14,513 nucleotides of DNA from Tulasnella sp. 424 (GCA_019633425.1 WSUB01000383.1:1-14513), one strand, 5' to 3'. Positions 1-9,979 are shown, numbered from the stretch's first letter. Translations and numbers: made by a program. Notes: generated by a model from the sequence alone, not told the origin.

Positions 1-44
1 ACCGTAAACCGACTTGTGCCAGATGGCAAACCAGTTCCCGAACT

Positions 45-65
45 GAACCGAACCGAACCGAACCG
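45..65. repeat. (GAACC)n microsatellite, four units
   Basis: Four consecutive copies of the pentamer gaacc followed by one g. Such short tandem GAACC/GGTTC runs are common in the subterminal parts of hAT-type elements. They are also common as plain microsatellites. A hAT relic lies 530 bp downstream, so either reading is possible. Confidence 0.8.
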
Positions 66-594
66 CCGGCAACACTACCTACCTCGTCTGTACCTCCGGC
101 CCTCCACCCTACCACCACTTCCACTAACCCTCATTTCGAACGAACTCCGAGTCAGGCAACTCCGGAGTCCGACATCATCGACTTCTATGTTAAGCAAGCC
201 TCAGACTCCCATATTAAACCGAAGAGCCAAAGAAAACAATGGGGCCGACTCCCCCTACTTCAAGAGCAACAAACACTCGTTTTCAACTTTCTCGGGGTTG
301 AAGATGCCAAAGAAAACGATTTAGGGAAGCTTGTATCACGCACATTGCAATACTGTCTACGCACTAAGGGAAAGTGGATAAAGGGGCGGGTTAAGCGCGG
401 AATATGAACTCCCAGCTGGAAGGAAAGCATGGAGCAATTTGGGCTGAAGCAAAGCGCGAAGAGAAGCGAGCAGCAGGGATAAACATCGACGATAATGAAC
501 AGCCGAGCGTTGTGAGTATGGTCTCTTCTGTAAGTGAAATAGACTTGCAAGTACGCTAGTCAACTCTGATATCGCATCCTGATCAAACTAGTCG
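66..594. other. stretch without a supportable gene
   Basis: No confident gene. A plus-strand frame is open from the window start to a TGA at 405-407. A second small frame, 404-559, gives a 51-residue product with a charged stretch (about IWAEAKREEKRAAG). Its position and charge would suit the region between the zinc finger and the body of a hAT transposase, and it lies just upstream of the transposase relic. The similarity is too weak to call. The minus-strand frames here look like shadows. Confidence 0.35.
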
Positions 595-1290
595 TTCAAT
601 CTGGACACTCTTCACGAGAAGATCGTCAGGTGAATCACTATCGGCAACTAGCCATTCACCAAAATCGAATCCGAAGGGCCCCTTGGGATCTTTGGCTACC
701 TCCGCCCTGCTGTTGAAGGGCGGATCATCAAAGCGGACGCTCTAAAGAACCGCATTGTAGTAGCTCCAGAGGTCCAGCGCCAGCGGTTTAAGAACTATCT
801 CCAGGTTGTTACTCCGTTTACCCTGTCCATTAAGTAGTGTCTTATGTCTATTGTGGCTCCGGAGTATACCCGGTCTCATGCCTGTTGCGTTGGATACATG
901 GACATCCAGCAATCGAATCGCCATTCTTACGATTGTAGGAACATTTATTACGAAGGAGTGGAGGATGAATGAGGTTCTCCTCGACTGTGTTGAGATGCAT
1001 GGAGCACACGATGGAAAGAATATCGCAAATTGTCTTGGCAGGACGGTGGCAGAGCTACCGCTAATGAAAATCATGGGCCTGGTCCCTAATTTACGTTGAA
1101 ATTTGCGGCTGCGGTTGCGGCGGATAATGCAAGTAGTAATGGCACACTTGTCACCGAGTATACCAAGCTAGTTCCCAATTTGGTCATGTCGGGCAAGATG
1201 CAAGTTCGGTGGGATTGTTCCAAGGCTCAGATCCGCTGCCTTCCGCACGTCATTCACCATGGAGTAATGGTGCTACCCCTGATGTCAAGG
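595..1290 (+). pseudogene. hAT-family transposase relic (stops and frameshifts)
   Basis: A broken transposase of the hAT superfamily, the cut-and-paste DNA transposons with a DDE/RNase-H-like catalytic core. Read in order: a frame starting near FNLDTLHEKIV, interrupted by TGA at 631-633 and TAG at 649-651, continues as PFTKIES...FGYLRPA and stops at TAG 835-837. After a shift of frame comes VALDTWTSSN (about 870-915), which matches the conserved hAT block around the first catalytic Asp (D-x-W-T-S). It is followed by EVLLDCVEMHGAHDGKNIA, the usual H-x-G-x-N-I block. A stop at 1097-1099 and another shift lead to AAVAADNASSNGTLV, the second DNA-S-N catalytic block, and then to RCLPHVIHHGV, the C-x-x-H-x-x-N-like block. 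The C-terminal dimerisation region is not recognisable. At least three stops and two frameshifts make it inactive. Exact edges are uncertain. Confidence 0.78.
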
Positions 1291-1530
1291 CAGTTCCGGT
1301 GGAAACCAGTGGCTCCGATTCTCCTCGGAACCCATGTCGGCGGAGGAAGCCAAAGCCCTTGCACTGGGGAACGACCTGGGAGTGTTCTTGGACAAGCGAG
1401 CCCCAGCTGTGGGCCGACCTGTTGATCTCGGCTCTGCGGTTGCAAGGTTGGCGTTTATCACTTACCTCTTCTTCTGCCATATGCTGACGATTTTGTCTAG
1501 CTGCAATAAATATGTAGAGTCGTACGATCA
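1291..1530. other. stretch downstream of the hAT relic, no gene recognised
   Basis: Several overlapping open frames on both strands, none with a recognisable domain or typical splice pattern. The part next to the relic may be decayed transposase sequence, since a hAT protein would continue here, but no conserved block can be seen. Confidence 0.3.
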
Positions 1531-1605
1531 TAGTGTCGGGCAAGCCGGCTGGGCTGGGCCCAAGCTGGCTCGAGCCTAGCCGTGATGCAGGCTCGGGCCC
1601 GAGCT
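1531..1605. repeat. GC-rich palindromic block resembling a hAT terminus
   Basis: Begins tagtgtcgggcaagccgg and contains two perfect palindromes: ggctcgagcc at 1567-1576 and the 14-mer gctcgggcccgagc at 1591-1604. The hexamer ggctcg occurs as a direct repeat at 1567 and 1590. Clustered GGGCTGGGC/GGGCCC/GCTCGG motifs next to a TAG-TG start are typical of hAT terminal and subterminal regions in fungi and plants. No matching inverted terminus or 8-bp target duplication was found in the window, so this could be a truncated end of this or another element. Confidence 0.4.
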
Positions 1606-1782
1606 CACTTTGAAAGCTGGATCCCAACGTCGGTAGCGGAGCCCTCAGCCAACAAACCGCTCGTGGCTATCTATCCATGGTACCATCTATCGTAAGATAT
1701 TCTGATGAGGATAGGAGACGGGGCGTTGCAAGTCAGGTAAGCAGGAATTACAATCGTTCGGGGACGATGGCTCAGGGACAAT
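1606..1782. other. short gap, nothing recognised
   Basis: No conserved coding, no RNA gene and no repeat seen. If the open frame at 1783-2244 is the last exon of a gene, upstream exons would have to lie here or further left, but none could be recognised. Confidence 0.3.
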
Positions 1783-2244
1783 TTGAGACTCGACGTATCG
1801 AACTTTAGCGAAGCCCCTTTTTCACTCCCTTATGAAGAAACTCTTCAACCCGTCTGTCATGTTCAAGATGTTGGAGGAATACCGATGCTCTCAGCGTTTT
1901 ACTTACCATGCAGCCTGCGTGGATCGCCCACCATCAACCTTTCAGCAAGCCGAATATCATCTGGCCCCTTAGAAGCTCATATAAAAGGGTTAAGAAGAAC
2001 CTCTACTTCTGGAGCTCAGATTATGCAAGAAGCAGTCCTTCTTGAATCGCCTAACACTCCCCGGACTCGCAGAAAGCCCATCACGCAGCTGCCAACTCCG
2101 AGTTCAACTCCTAGAAAGCGCAAAGGAGACTTAACAGAAGATTCCGAAACTAGAGCGGACAGAGAGCAGAAGCGTGTCACGGTTGTTCCGGGAAGTCCAC
2201 CCCTCGCGGATGGTTCCCCTCGTCGGAGGAACGCCCACGATTGA
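1783..2244 (+). CDS. orphan open frame with S/T-P-rich basic tail (hypothetical, doubtful)
   Basis: A 153-codon open frame that I do not recognise. The first 85 residues have no visible domain. From about residue 86 (IMQEAVLLESPNTPR) onward the composition becomes that of a real disordered tail: several S/T-P dipeptides, with TPRKRK and SPRRR fitting the CDK consensus S/T-P-x-K/R, and PRKRK also looking like a nuclear localisation signal. A possible splice acceptor (ctcag) sits just before ATTATGCAAG at about 2017-2021, so the genuine part may be a terminal exon whose upstream exons are lost or unrecognised. The position between transposon debris and the convergent gap1 gene would also fit a decayed gene end. 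A chance open frame cannot be excluded. Confidence 0.25.
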   Translation: MRLDVSNFSEAPFSLPYEETLQPVCHVQDVGGIPMLSAFYLPCSLRGSPTINLSASRISSGPLEAHIKGLRRTSTSGAQIMQEAVLLESPNTPRTRRKPITQLPTPSSTPRKRKGDLTEDSETRADREQKRVTVVPGSPPLADGSPRRRNAHD

Positions 2245-2746
2245 CGATTCTTTGCAACACCTTGTAGGTCCTGGACACTCGACCCTGTACTCCTACCTTC
2301 CTCTTTAGCCTTTATCGCTCTACAGCTATAACCCCAAACATTCCAAACAGAAGCAGCGCAGTTGACGCGTGCTAGTCGGATCAAACGCCTTTCGGGAGCC
2401 TAACTTGCCGTCCTGAGGCGCGCCTCATATAGTCTTCAGGACAGAACGAAAGGAGAGAGAGAAAATGATAACGCCCAACTCGTACATACATACAATCCAT
2501 ATAGAAAAGGGGGAGGAGTGAATGAAGAGCGAAAAGACACGGGACGGAGGGGAGGGGGGGCAGATGACCAGGATGCGGGGATATCGACTCAGTCGAGAAG
2601 AGCAGCACTGAATGAATAAGAATGAGGGGAAAAAAAGAAGGATAGAAACAAAGAACATAAAAGCAGAGAGGAAAAAGGAGGATGGAACAAGGTCCCTAGA
2701 AATAAAGTACACCGCCCACTAGTGCACTGCGCCCACGCCGTAAGGA
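2245..2746. other. convergent spacer with a purine-rich block
   Basis: Lies between the stop of the orphan frame and the stop of gap1. From about 2445 to 2705 the plus strand is strongly purine-rich (GA runs, a G-rich patch at about 2541-2560, and gggg followed by a7 near 2627-2637). The gap1 transcript would therefore have a pyrimidine-rich 3' untranslated region here. No gene is seen. Minus-strand open frames in it are compositional by-products rich in F, S, L and P. Confidence 0.5.
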
Positions 2747-5700
2747 TTATTTGCTTCGGAACACCTACGACAACCTGGTTAGCACGCTGGATTTCCCTGC
2801 GAGCCTATATGATCCGTCGTACCTTGTTAAGAAGCTGCAACACCTTCACAACGTTCAGCTGGACGTATTCTAAGTCTAACAAGTGCTTGTTGTCTTTTTG
2901 CTATAGCAGCGAAGCCGGATCGGGGTCAGCACTGTGGGCTGGATCATATTCCCGGCTCTGCTACCTTTTCAAGCAAATCATCAATCTTCAAATCCATCTC
3001 CAGTATTGCTTTATCGCGGCCCTTGTAGTGAAGAGCGATGATGAAAGTACCGGGTGTCGGAGACGTAATGTTGAAGTAGATATGCGGACGCCTACACGTG
3101 GGCTCGTCGTCAGCCGAGGTACTTCAGTCTGTATTCAAGCCACGTACCTATTTTCAGGAACATTGCTCTCCACAATGATCCCTTCCTTCTCCAGCTGAGC
3201 ATGCGTGAACCGATACGGGCCCAACACCGTGCTCTTGGACTGCTTCTTCTCTTTCCCGCCGACGGATACAACGCCAACCGGTGCAGACCCCTTGTCCTTG
3301 ACCGCCGTTAAACGCACGTTTTGCAAATACGCCTTGTACTGTTCCAGTTGCGATCGGAGGTACGAGTTGTGGTCGCAAATGGTCTTGTACACCGCGTCCA
3401 ACGACCGGGTCTCGAGGAGGACCTTCTCGCGAAGGTTGCCGAGGTGCTGCAGTTCGGCGGCGACTTCATCTTGCATGAGTTTGAAATCGTCCTTCCGGTC
3501 GACGATATGCAGCTCCTCCAACTCCCTCAGCATTTCCTTGACCTTGATTCCCTTCCTCACCAACATGGCGTCCTTGGTGGTAGCTGCTTTTTCCGCAATC
3601 GCAGGGAGGTTGATCGGCCGTTTGTCCGCAATGTTGGGCATCGAACGGATGAGCTGGACGAAGATAGACTTGGTCTCCATGTACAGGATGTCGTTCTGGG
3701 TCAAGTTGTTCTCCGACATGAGGGCCATGTGGATGTCCTGGATCGGAGTCTCCCAGCGACTGTATAGCGGCAGTTCGATGGTTCGATTTTCCTTTCTAGG
3801 AACTTGAGCGGGCGCGGCTCCGAGCTCGTCTGTTAGAATGCGAAGGTGTTGCTTTTCGTTCGGTGACTAGGGGCGGCATAGGCCTTGTTAGCGCAAGGCA
3901 CACAGGGGTACCTAACTTCACCAAGGCGTACCAGAACGTCGATATGCTGCAGAAGCAACGAGTGCGTATTATACAACTCGTTCAGCGTGATGTTGATCTG
4001 CAGATCTTTCTTGGAGAGAGCCATGTATTGGTCCATCTACCGGAAGCTGCCTGTCAGCACGCAGTCAACGGCGCCTAGGTGCATCTCAGTACCTCTAGAG
4101 TATCGTAAAAGTCTCCAACTTCGCAAAGCTGGTTCAAGAACTGGTTGATACGAGCCTTGTTGTTCTCGACGAACGGATTCAAAGTCATCATGTACGCCTC
4201 TTTGGCATATGACGGCTTGTTCGCAAGGTTCTGGAGCATTTTAGCAATCTAGAATAGAAACTGGCGGTTAGGTGGGTAAGCTTTACAACGAGTTCAACAC
4301 TAACCAAGGTCAAGGTTCGGCGAGGGTGCTTGGCTGGAACAGCATCGACCAGCATGTACGCCTGAGGAGTGACGATCGCCGGATTGATAAATCGAAGGAA
4401 GAAGAATCCGCCGATAAGTGAACAAAGTGCGTAGTCGGTTGCGTCAGGGTACTTTCTCTGTGAGGGAGGGAAAAGCTGGTTAGACCCTGATTTTCAACAG
4501 CTGCCGACCGCTTCTTACCCGGGTCAGACTTCGAATCTGCTTGCAGATCCAGCGAATTCCGTACGGCACGCTATCCTTGCTGTCGATGATCGTCACGAGG
4601 AAGCTGTTTGCAATCTCCATCAACATCGTCAGACGAGGCGCGATGATTGCTTGAACGTCGACGTTGGCGGCCGCGGCTTCGGGTGAAACTCCTCTCGCAA
4701 GGTGTGGAGGTAGACTGCCGGTCTCCTCTTCGATTTGGTCAATCATTTGTTCGTACACCTAATTTTCGGTCAAGACGGAATAATATTTCAGCACTTCGTG
4801 ATTCAAAATCCCCATGAGATTCCTCCAATCACCTTCAGAGGATTCATTTCAAGGTTCAGGTCCTTGTGTTCGATCAGACTGTTGATGCGCTCCGCGAGTA
4901 CGGACTTGAGGTAACTCTGACCCGGACCGCGCCTAGTGTAAGTGGTCATCATTCGCGACACCGGAGTATTGGCGCGCAGGAGGGAGCCAAACTCCGTCGC
5001 GGTCTCAAACTGCGCTGATAGGACGGACTGTGGGGGAGCGGGCGCGCATGAAAAGGTCAGCCACGGCGGAGTGTTTCAGGTGGACGAAAAAGGGAGAATG
5101 CGGTCTTTTACCTGGAACATGGTCAAGAGTAAGTGCTCTTCGCGACTCTCGTACTGGTTACCGTAAAGCGTAAACATGACGGTCTGGAGCAGAGTGTCGA
5201 TTTCGGAAAGGCTGACGAGCCGGCATAGCGAGGCGATGTGTCTCGGCTCGGATTGCAGGAGGAAGAAGAGGTTCGAGTATTGCTGGACGTCCGCATCGTG
5301 GGCCGGTCAGCCTCAAAATCTCTAGCCGGTAAGACGTCAAAGGACAAACCTGCATCTTTCGATCATCCGGGAAGTTGCCTTCATTTGGATCAACGTCTTC
5401 CAGCGTGGCTTGTACCTCATCGCGCTGAAAACCGGCTCCGGTGTTAGGCCTTTTGCTCGCGGTCCGCGCCCCCAGGGATCATCATCTCACCTCGTCGAGG
5501 GCCATGCGGTTTTGGATCAACAGGGCTATTCGGGAGTCCAGGTAGCGCACGTCCCTTTCCAGGACGAAATTCTTCTTCGACTGAGCGGATATCCTGCTCT
5601 TGAGTTCACGAAGTCGTTTTTGCGCTGAGGGTGCAAGAGTGCGTCAGTGCAGGAAGGAGACACCCTAGTTTCCCTAAGGCCAGTCCGGGGGCGTACTGAC

Positions 5701-5842
5701 CTCTCGCTAGGTCGTCCTCCACCTCGACGTCCTGCTCGGCAGCCATGCTGAACAGTGCCGTCACGCTGTAGCGATTGGTGTTGCGGTTGGTAAGGCGCCG
5801 GAGGCTACCCGGCGAACTTGGCTCGGTCGTTGTAAAAGACAT
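2747..5842 (-). CDS. gap1: Ras GTPase-activating protein, fungal Gap1/Sar1 type
   Basis: Switches Ras off by speeding GTP hydrolysis at the membrane. In fungi this family tunes Ras/cAMP and MAPK signalling in growth polarity and mating. Thirteen exons: 5842-5701, 5624-5491, 5424-5350, 5282-5112, 5027-4833, 4758-4519, 4457-4305, 4248-4093, 4036-3932, 3866-3148, 3091-2965, 2900-2823, 2764-2747. They sum to 2313 nt, or 770 aa, close to the 766 aa of fission yeast Gap1. A short coiled-coil-like region (about 48-95) precedes the RasGAP domain (about 120-400), with [12 protein letters not shown] at 156-167, the arginine finger R192 in [10 protein letters not shown] and FLRFINPAI at 339-347. A RasGAP_C domain follows at about 550-700. 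All introns keep frame and have GT-AG ends. The start at [10 protein letters not shown] is chosen because the open frame upstream (149 codons to 6289) is a pyrimidine-rich leader without conserved features. The 18-nt last exon is the least certain part. Confidence 0.93.
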
Positions 5843-6423
5843 TGCTAGGGGGATTGATTGATCCAGTGGAGAGAAGTGGTGGGTTGAAGAGTGCGAGTTG
5901 AGAGGGAAGAAAATGGACAGCAGAGGGATTGAAAAGAGGTCTGGGTGCGCCCAAGGGATTGAAGACTGGACTGAAGGAGTTGAGAAGGGATATACGTTGA
6001 AGAAAAAGGAGAGTGTATGATACTGGGTGCTTCTGTCTGCCTGTCTGCCTTTGCTCTCTTGATGGAGTTGAAGGACTTGAATGCGGTGGAGGAGGAGGAG
6101 GGAAAGGTTTCGGTCGTAGTCGATCGCGTGAAGGGAGAGGGAAAAGAGAGACCAGTTCTTAGAGTGCAGATAGACCAACACACACGAACAAAGGGTCTCA
6201 GAGACTCCCTCCTTTCCTCCCTTCGCTCCACTCCCCTGGAACTTTTCATATCCCATCAAAGCTAGTCTCAATATAGTCACGACGACCAAAAAAAAATTCT
6301 ACAAAAACGTTTAACCAAGCGTCGACGTACGACACCCGAACTCGACGACGCCAAAAAGCTCCCTGATCGACATCGCAGCAGCCAAGCATTGCAACAAAAA
6401 AAACCCCCCGAAGCCCCCGTACC
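5843..6423. promoter_or_regulatory. gap1 upstream region and rim20 3' flank
   Basis: A 581-bp gap between tandem minus-strand genes. The half next to gap1 is pyrimidine-rich on the gap1 sense strand (CTCC and TTCC tracts, and the complement of ggtggaggaggaggaggga at about 6087-6105), typical of fungal core promoters and leaders. The half next to rim20 contains a8 at 6288-6295 and a8 followed by c6 at 6395-6408, which likely belongs to the rim20 3' untranslated region. No TATA box can be defended. Confidence 0.45.
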
Positions 6424-9400
6424 CTACGTCGTTGGCACCCGACCCGATCTGGTTTTAGTCTTACCGGAAGGTGTTCTATCTGAATTATTCAAACTCCGAT
6501 TATTATTGCCAGTCTTCTTCCCCGAACCCTTCAATGGTGTACTGGCAACCGGTGCTGACGGCAGAACCGGTCCATCATCCCAGTCATCGCTGTCATTCAA
6601 GTTGCCCAATTCATGGGCGTACGGTTTCTTCGGCGATACATTTCGCACCTCTTCCTCTTCCCAATCGGCGTCCGCAGCGTTCAGTTCTCGCGCGTACACA
6701 GTTGCCTTCCATGGACTCGGGAGGTTATCACTTGACGGGCCAGCTGTGGGAACCGGCGCTGAAGGTGTTGCAGGTGCCGCAGGTGCCGCTCGGGACCCCA
6801 GTGCATTCTGGACGAATTTGGATTTTGGTTCCCAAGTCTTGCTCGGTGTCGCTGGTGGTAGGGTAGCAGGGATGGACTGCGAGACTTGGCCTCTGGGCGA
6901 TGTCATGACGACGTCAGCCCTCTCCGGCTGTACCTGCGCAGGTCCCCGCGTAGGTGCGACACTTGGCTGGTCTGGTTGCGACGGTGTGGCGTCGACGAGG
7001 GCCGCTGCGGCCTGTCGCAACGCGTCATGAATTCTCCTGAATGGGGATTAGTTCCCGTCGTCACCGGAGCCCACTTGAGTCCGACCTACTTGACTTCCGC
7101 CTCTCGCTCGGCGGCCCATACCCGGCAGTTTTCCGCTAATTGCGTGGTCACTACTGACAACTTGTTGTAAAACTATTGCGTGAATTTTTGTGTGTCAGTA
7201 TGTGTTCCCGATGCTCTACCACTTTGACACACCTCCAAGCCTTGGGACAGATCACCGATAGTCTTTTTGTATTCGTTATATGCGTCATATAAGGTCGAAA
7301 GGGCCTGTTCCCTCTGCTCAACCAAGGGATCCCGCTTTCGGGAGTCGATAAATCTGCTATTTGCCGCCTATGGGAAGGACTCAGCCACCGTATTCACATG
7401 CTTCATCCTGTCTCGTTACCTCGATCTTCTGTAACAACGCTGCCTGCTTCTCTCCGCCTCCCTCCAACTGCGCGTTATACTTCTCGTATTTCTCCAATTC
7501 GGACGAAATAGTGTCCTCGAACATTGCTGGCTTCACTTCCACCCATCTCTCCATCGCACTAGCTTCCAGCTCGATTCGCCTACGAATATCGTCGATAGCG
7601 GCCATATGGCGTGCCGCGTTGACGATCTCGGCCCGAGATGACTTGAGATCGTCCAATTCCTCAAGAAGTCGCCGAAGTTCGCGAGCATGAGGCAAAATGG
7701 TAGAGGATGCTGACCCGGTTGAAGATGTCGATGGAATGGCCGCTTCGATTTCAGTCTGCAGCCACTCATCAGCCAATGTGTACCTGTGGTCTGCAATGGC
7801 ACCATGCGCACTAACCTGGGAACCCCCAAGCAAGGAAATGGTTTCTCGCCACCGAAGCCAGGCGTCCCTTATCTGTACGTCGCTGTCAGTAGCGGTCATA
7901 AACGCTTGCTGGAACTTCAAAGTATCCTGGAGCAGGGCATGATTGGCACGGTTGGAAGGTTCTCGAGAGATATGCGGATTGCCCTCGAAAGTACGTTGGA
8001 ACACCGCATCCTGCTGGGCTTCAGCTTCGAGGATCTTAGCGGCCTGTTGTTGGGAGGCAATGTTAGAGGGTTGTCTAGTCCAACGCGTAGAGCGCATCTT
8101 ACCGCATGGATTGCTTCCCTACAATGAGTCGCTATAGTGGCCACGTCTTGCATCATGCTCTCTATCTTCTTGTTCCCCTCGTTCTGGCGAACTTCTCCTG
8201 CCTTGGCGAGGAGGCTTGGTGGAAGACCAATCTTCTTGTCTAGCGCGTCCAACGCTGCAGGCAGGCTGAGCTCGTGCAATTTCCTACCGTCCGATCCCAA
8301 CGAGTTAGTCTCTTACCGAAACCACGGACGAACAGACAGACGGACATGGTTATATCGGCATCAAGGCTCTTCTGTACGTCGACGATATTGTCTTTGATGT
8401 AATTAGACAATCGGTCCTTATACAGCTCTGTCGCAGAGTCCAGCCGGTCAGTGCACGAGAAGCGCAAACCACCTGGTGCACTCACCGACAGCTGCTCGGG
8501 CCCCATGGGCGAGAAGGTCTCCAAATATTGGCGCTTCTCTCGAAGGTCCGACCAAGAAGCTTGGTTGAGTAAGTTCCGGTATCGGTGCCGCTTTGACGAG
8601 GTCGATGCCAGCTATTTTAGGGAGGGCTTCGGGTGCCGGTACGTCTTTATGATAGATCAAATCATTGTCCTTCGTAGCTGTCGCCAGATCTTTCGTAATA
8701 TCGTTCCGAAGCTTCGTTACTTCATCTTTAACAGGCTTCGCCACCCCAGACACCGAGTTTGCCTTCTCCGAAGCTCGCTTGGCGAGTCCTGCAGCGAGTT
8801 GAAGTCGGCCAACTTCTTCTCCGTATTGTCCGCCGGCGTTGTTGTCCATTGAGAGTTGCTGTTGGGCGAAAGCTTCGAACTGCAGTGCTTTGATTTGAAG
8901 GTGCGCTCGCCATTCCTGTAGGAGACGAGCGTCAGGCAGCTGCTTGACCTCTCAAGTTCGCAGTTTGACTAACTGGAGGGAATGCATTTGCCACCTGTGG
9001 AACCGAGTTCTCAATTGCATCGTACGCGGAATTGTAGTGCTCTGCAGTCTGTTGTTGGAAAAGGTCAGCTTATGGTTCGCGGGTTGAGTTGGATCTCTCC
9101 TACGAACACGCATAGCAATCTTGGAGAGCAAGCCAGTCCTCGCATTGCCTATACAGTATTAAATAATCGTATCGGATCACATATCCCTTTCGAGGATGTA
9201 AACCAAGTACTCACTGCTGATAGCTTTGCCCAGTGCGCACTCCTGAGCTTGAGCAAGCATAAGCCACTTCAAACTATTGAAGAACGGCGCGGTCATGTCG
9301 ATGGGAAGGGGCTGGCCATAAGATGCCTGCAAGGAGGGCAAGGCGGTATCGACTATATGTGAAAGAGCACTAGATGCTTGCTTTGACAAAGGGCTTCAGA

Positions 9401-9979
9401 GGTCGCGCGACTCGAGTCGATGAGAGGAGTCTTACCAGGTAGTAGTTAGTCGCAAACTTTACACCTTCAGCTTGAGATCGATCTTGACTCCTCGCGAGTT
9501 GACAATATAGGGACGCCAGATTGAACACCACGCATACAAGTTCTAGATGCAAGTTTGGGGCCGACAAAGCTGCGGTTGAGCGCGTCCGGAACACGGGGTC
9601 GTATGATATTTCCAAACCGATCTATGAGCGAAACAGGCTGTCAGGCGTAGTGTGGGTGATATGAGAGGACGCTTACGTCTGGCGGGAGTTTGGTTAGGAT
9701 GAACACAAGTTGAGCTTGATACCTTGGCATTCAGCGCTGGTCAGGACGTAGCGCAGGTGCCCACGGGCTGAGTGATACGCACCTGAGTAGACCATTTATC
9801 CTACTGACATGCACCCCTCCAGATATCGCATCTTTCCTCAATGCTTCCCACTGCTCTACATCCGACCGGAACGCGTCCGGGTGAGTCTCAGGGTGTTGGC
9901 TTTCAATGTAGTCCTTCACGGCACTCTTGATATCCACGGGTCGCGATGTCTTGAAGGGTATGACGAGTTGATTGGACAT
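6424..9979 (-). CDS. RIM20: Bro1-domain pH-signalling scaffold, Rim20/PalA
   Basis: In fungi Rim20/PalA binds ESCRT-III (Snf7) and the transcription factor Rim101/PacC, bringing it to its protease on endosomes for alkaline-pH signalling. Fourteen exons: 9979-9783, 9722-9677, 9621-9436, 9380-9215, 9148-9108, 9048-8974, 8915-8486, 8427-8346, 8283-8103, 8043-7816, 7755-7420, 7367-7233, 7172-7090, 7036-6424. They give 932 aa. Bro1 domain about 3-390 (MSNQLVIPFK start, LLRYQAQLVF, VVFNLASLYCQLA, LMLAQAQEC). ALIX-type V domain about 405-728 (GLPPSLLAKAGEVRQ, SRKRDPLVEQREQAL, AENCRVWAAE). A disordered P/A-rich tail at 730-932 carries acidic patches WEEEE and DSDDWDD. The start is set by family alignment. 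An in-frame ATG at 10129 would add 50 unconserved residues. The 7815-7756 intron is inferred from the domain alone. Two donors are weak (GTCCGT at 8345, GTTCGT at 9107). The alternative is the vacuolar-sorting paralogue Bro1, judged less likely from the N-terminus. Confidence 0.88.
7756..7815 (-). other. stop-free 60-nt intron inside rim20 (inferred)
   Basis: Begins GTTAGT and ends GGCTGCAG, with a branch-like ctgat about 18 nt before the end. It is exactly 20 codons long and contains no stop, so reading through it keeps frame. Its removal joins TISLLGGSQ to TEIEAAIPSTSS, which fits the spacing of this V-domain region. With it retained, 20 residues without family resemblance are inserted. The length matches the neighbouring introns (52-66 nt). 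Confidence 0.65.

Noticed and set aside
1250..1627. 125-codon minus-strand frame
   Set aside because: Overlaps transposon debris and the palindromic GC block; no recognisable domain.
2381..2712. Minus-strand frames of 75 and 95 codons
   Set aside because: They lie in the purine-rich spacer, so the translations are F/S/L/P-rich by composition only.
3205..3807. 200-codon plus-strand open frame
   Set aside because: Exactly antisense to the large gap1 exon 3866-3148, which encodes conserved RasGAP C-terminal sequence; the plus-strand translation has no domain.
2747..5842. IQGAP-type cytoskeletal scaffold instead of a Ras regulator
   Set aside because: IQGAP shares RasGAP and RasGAP_C domains, but this protein has no calponin-homology domain or IQ repeats and keeps an arginine finger in SLLRANT, matching Gap1/Sar1 in length and layout.
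5843..6289. 149-codon in-frame extension upstream of the gap1 start
   Set aside because: The sequence is a pyrimidine-rich leader that lacks stops for compositional reasons; it is rich in S, L, F and P, has no family counterpart, and the length with the [10 protein letters not shown] start already matches the family.
6389..7030. 213-codon plus-strand open frame
   Set aside because: Antisense to the last RIM20 exon; its A/G/S-rich composition mirrors the P/A-rich tail codons on the other strand.
8284..8318. A shorter RIM20 intron from the strong donor GTAAGA to the same acceptor at 8284
   Set aside because: Too short (about 33 nt) and it puts the following conserved LHELSLPAALDAL out of frame; the weaker donor GTCCGT at 8345 gives a 62-nt intron and keeps frame.
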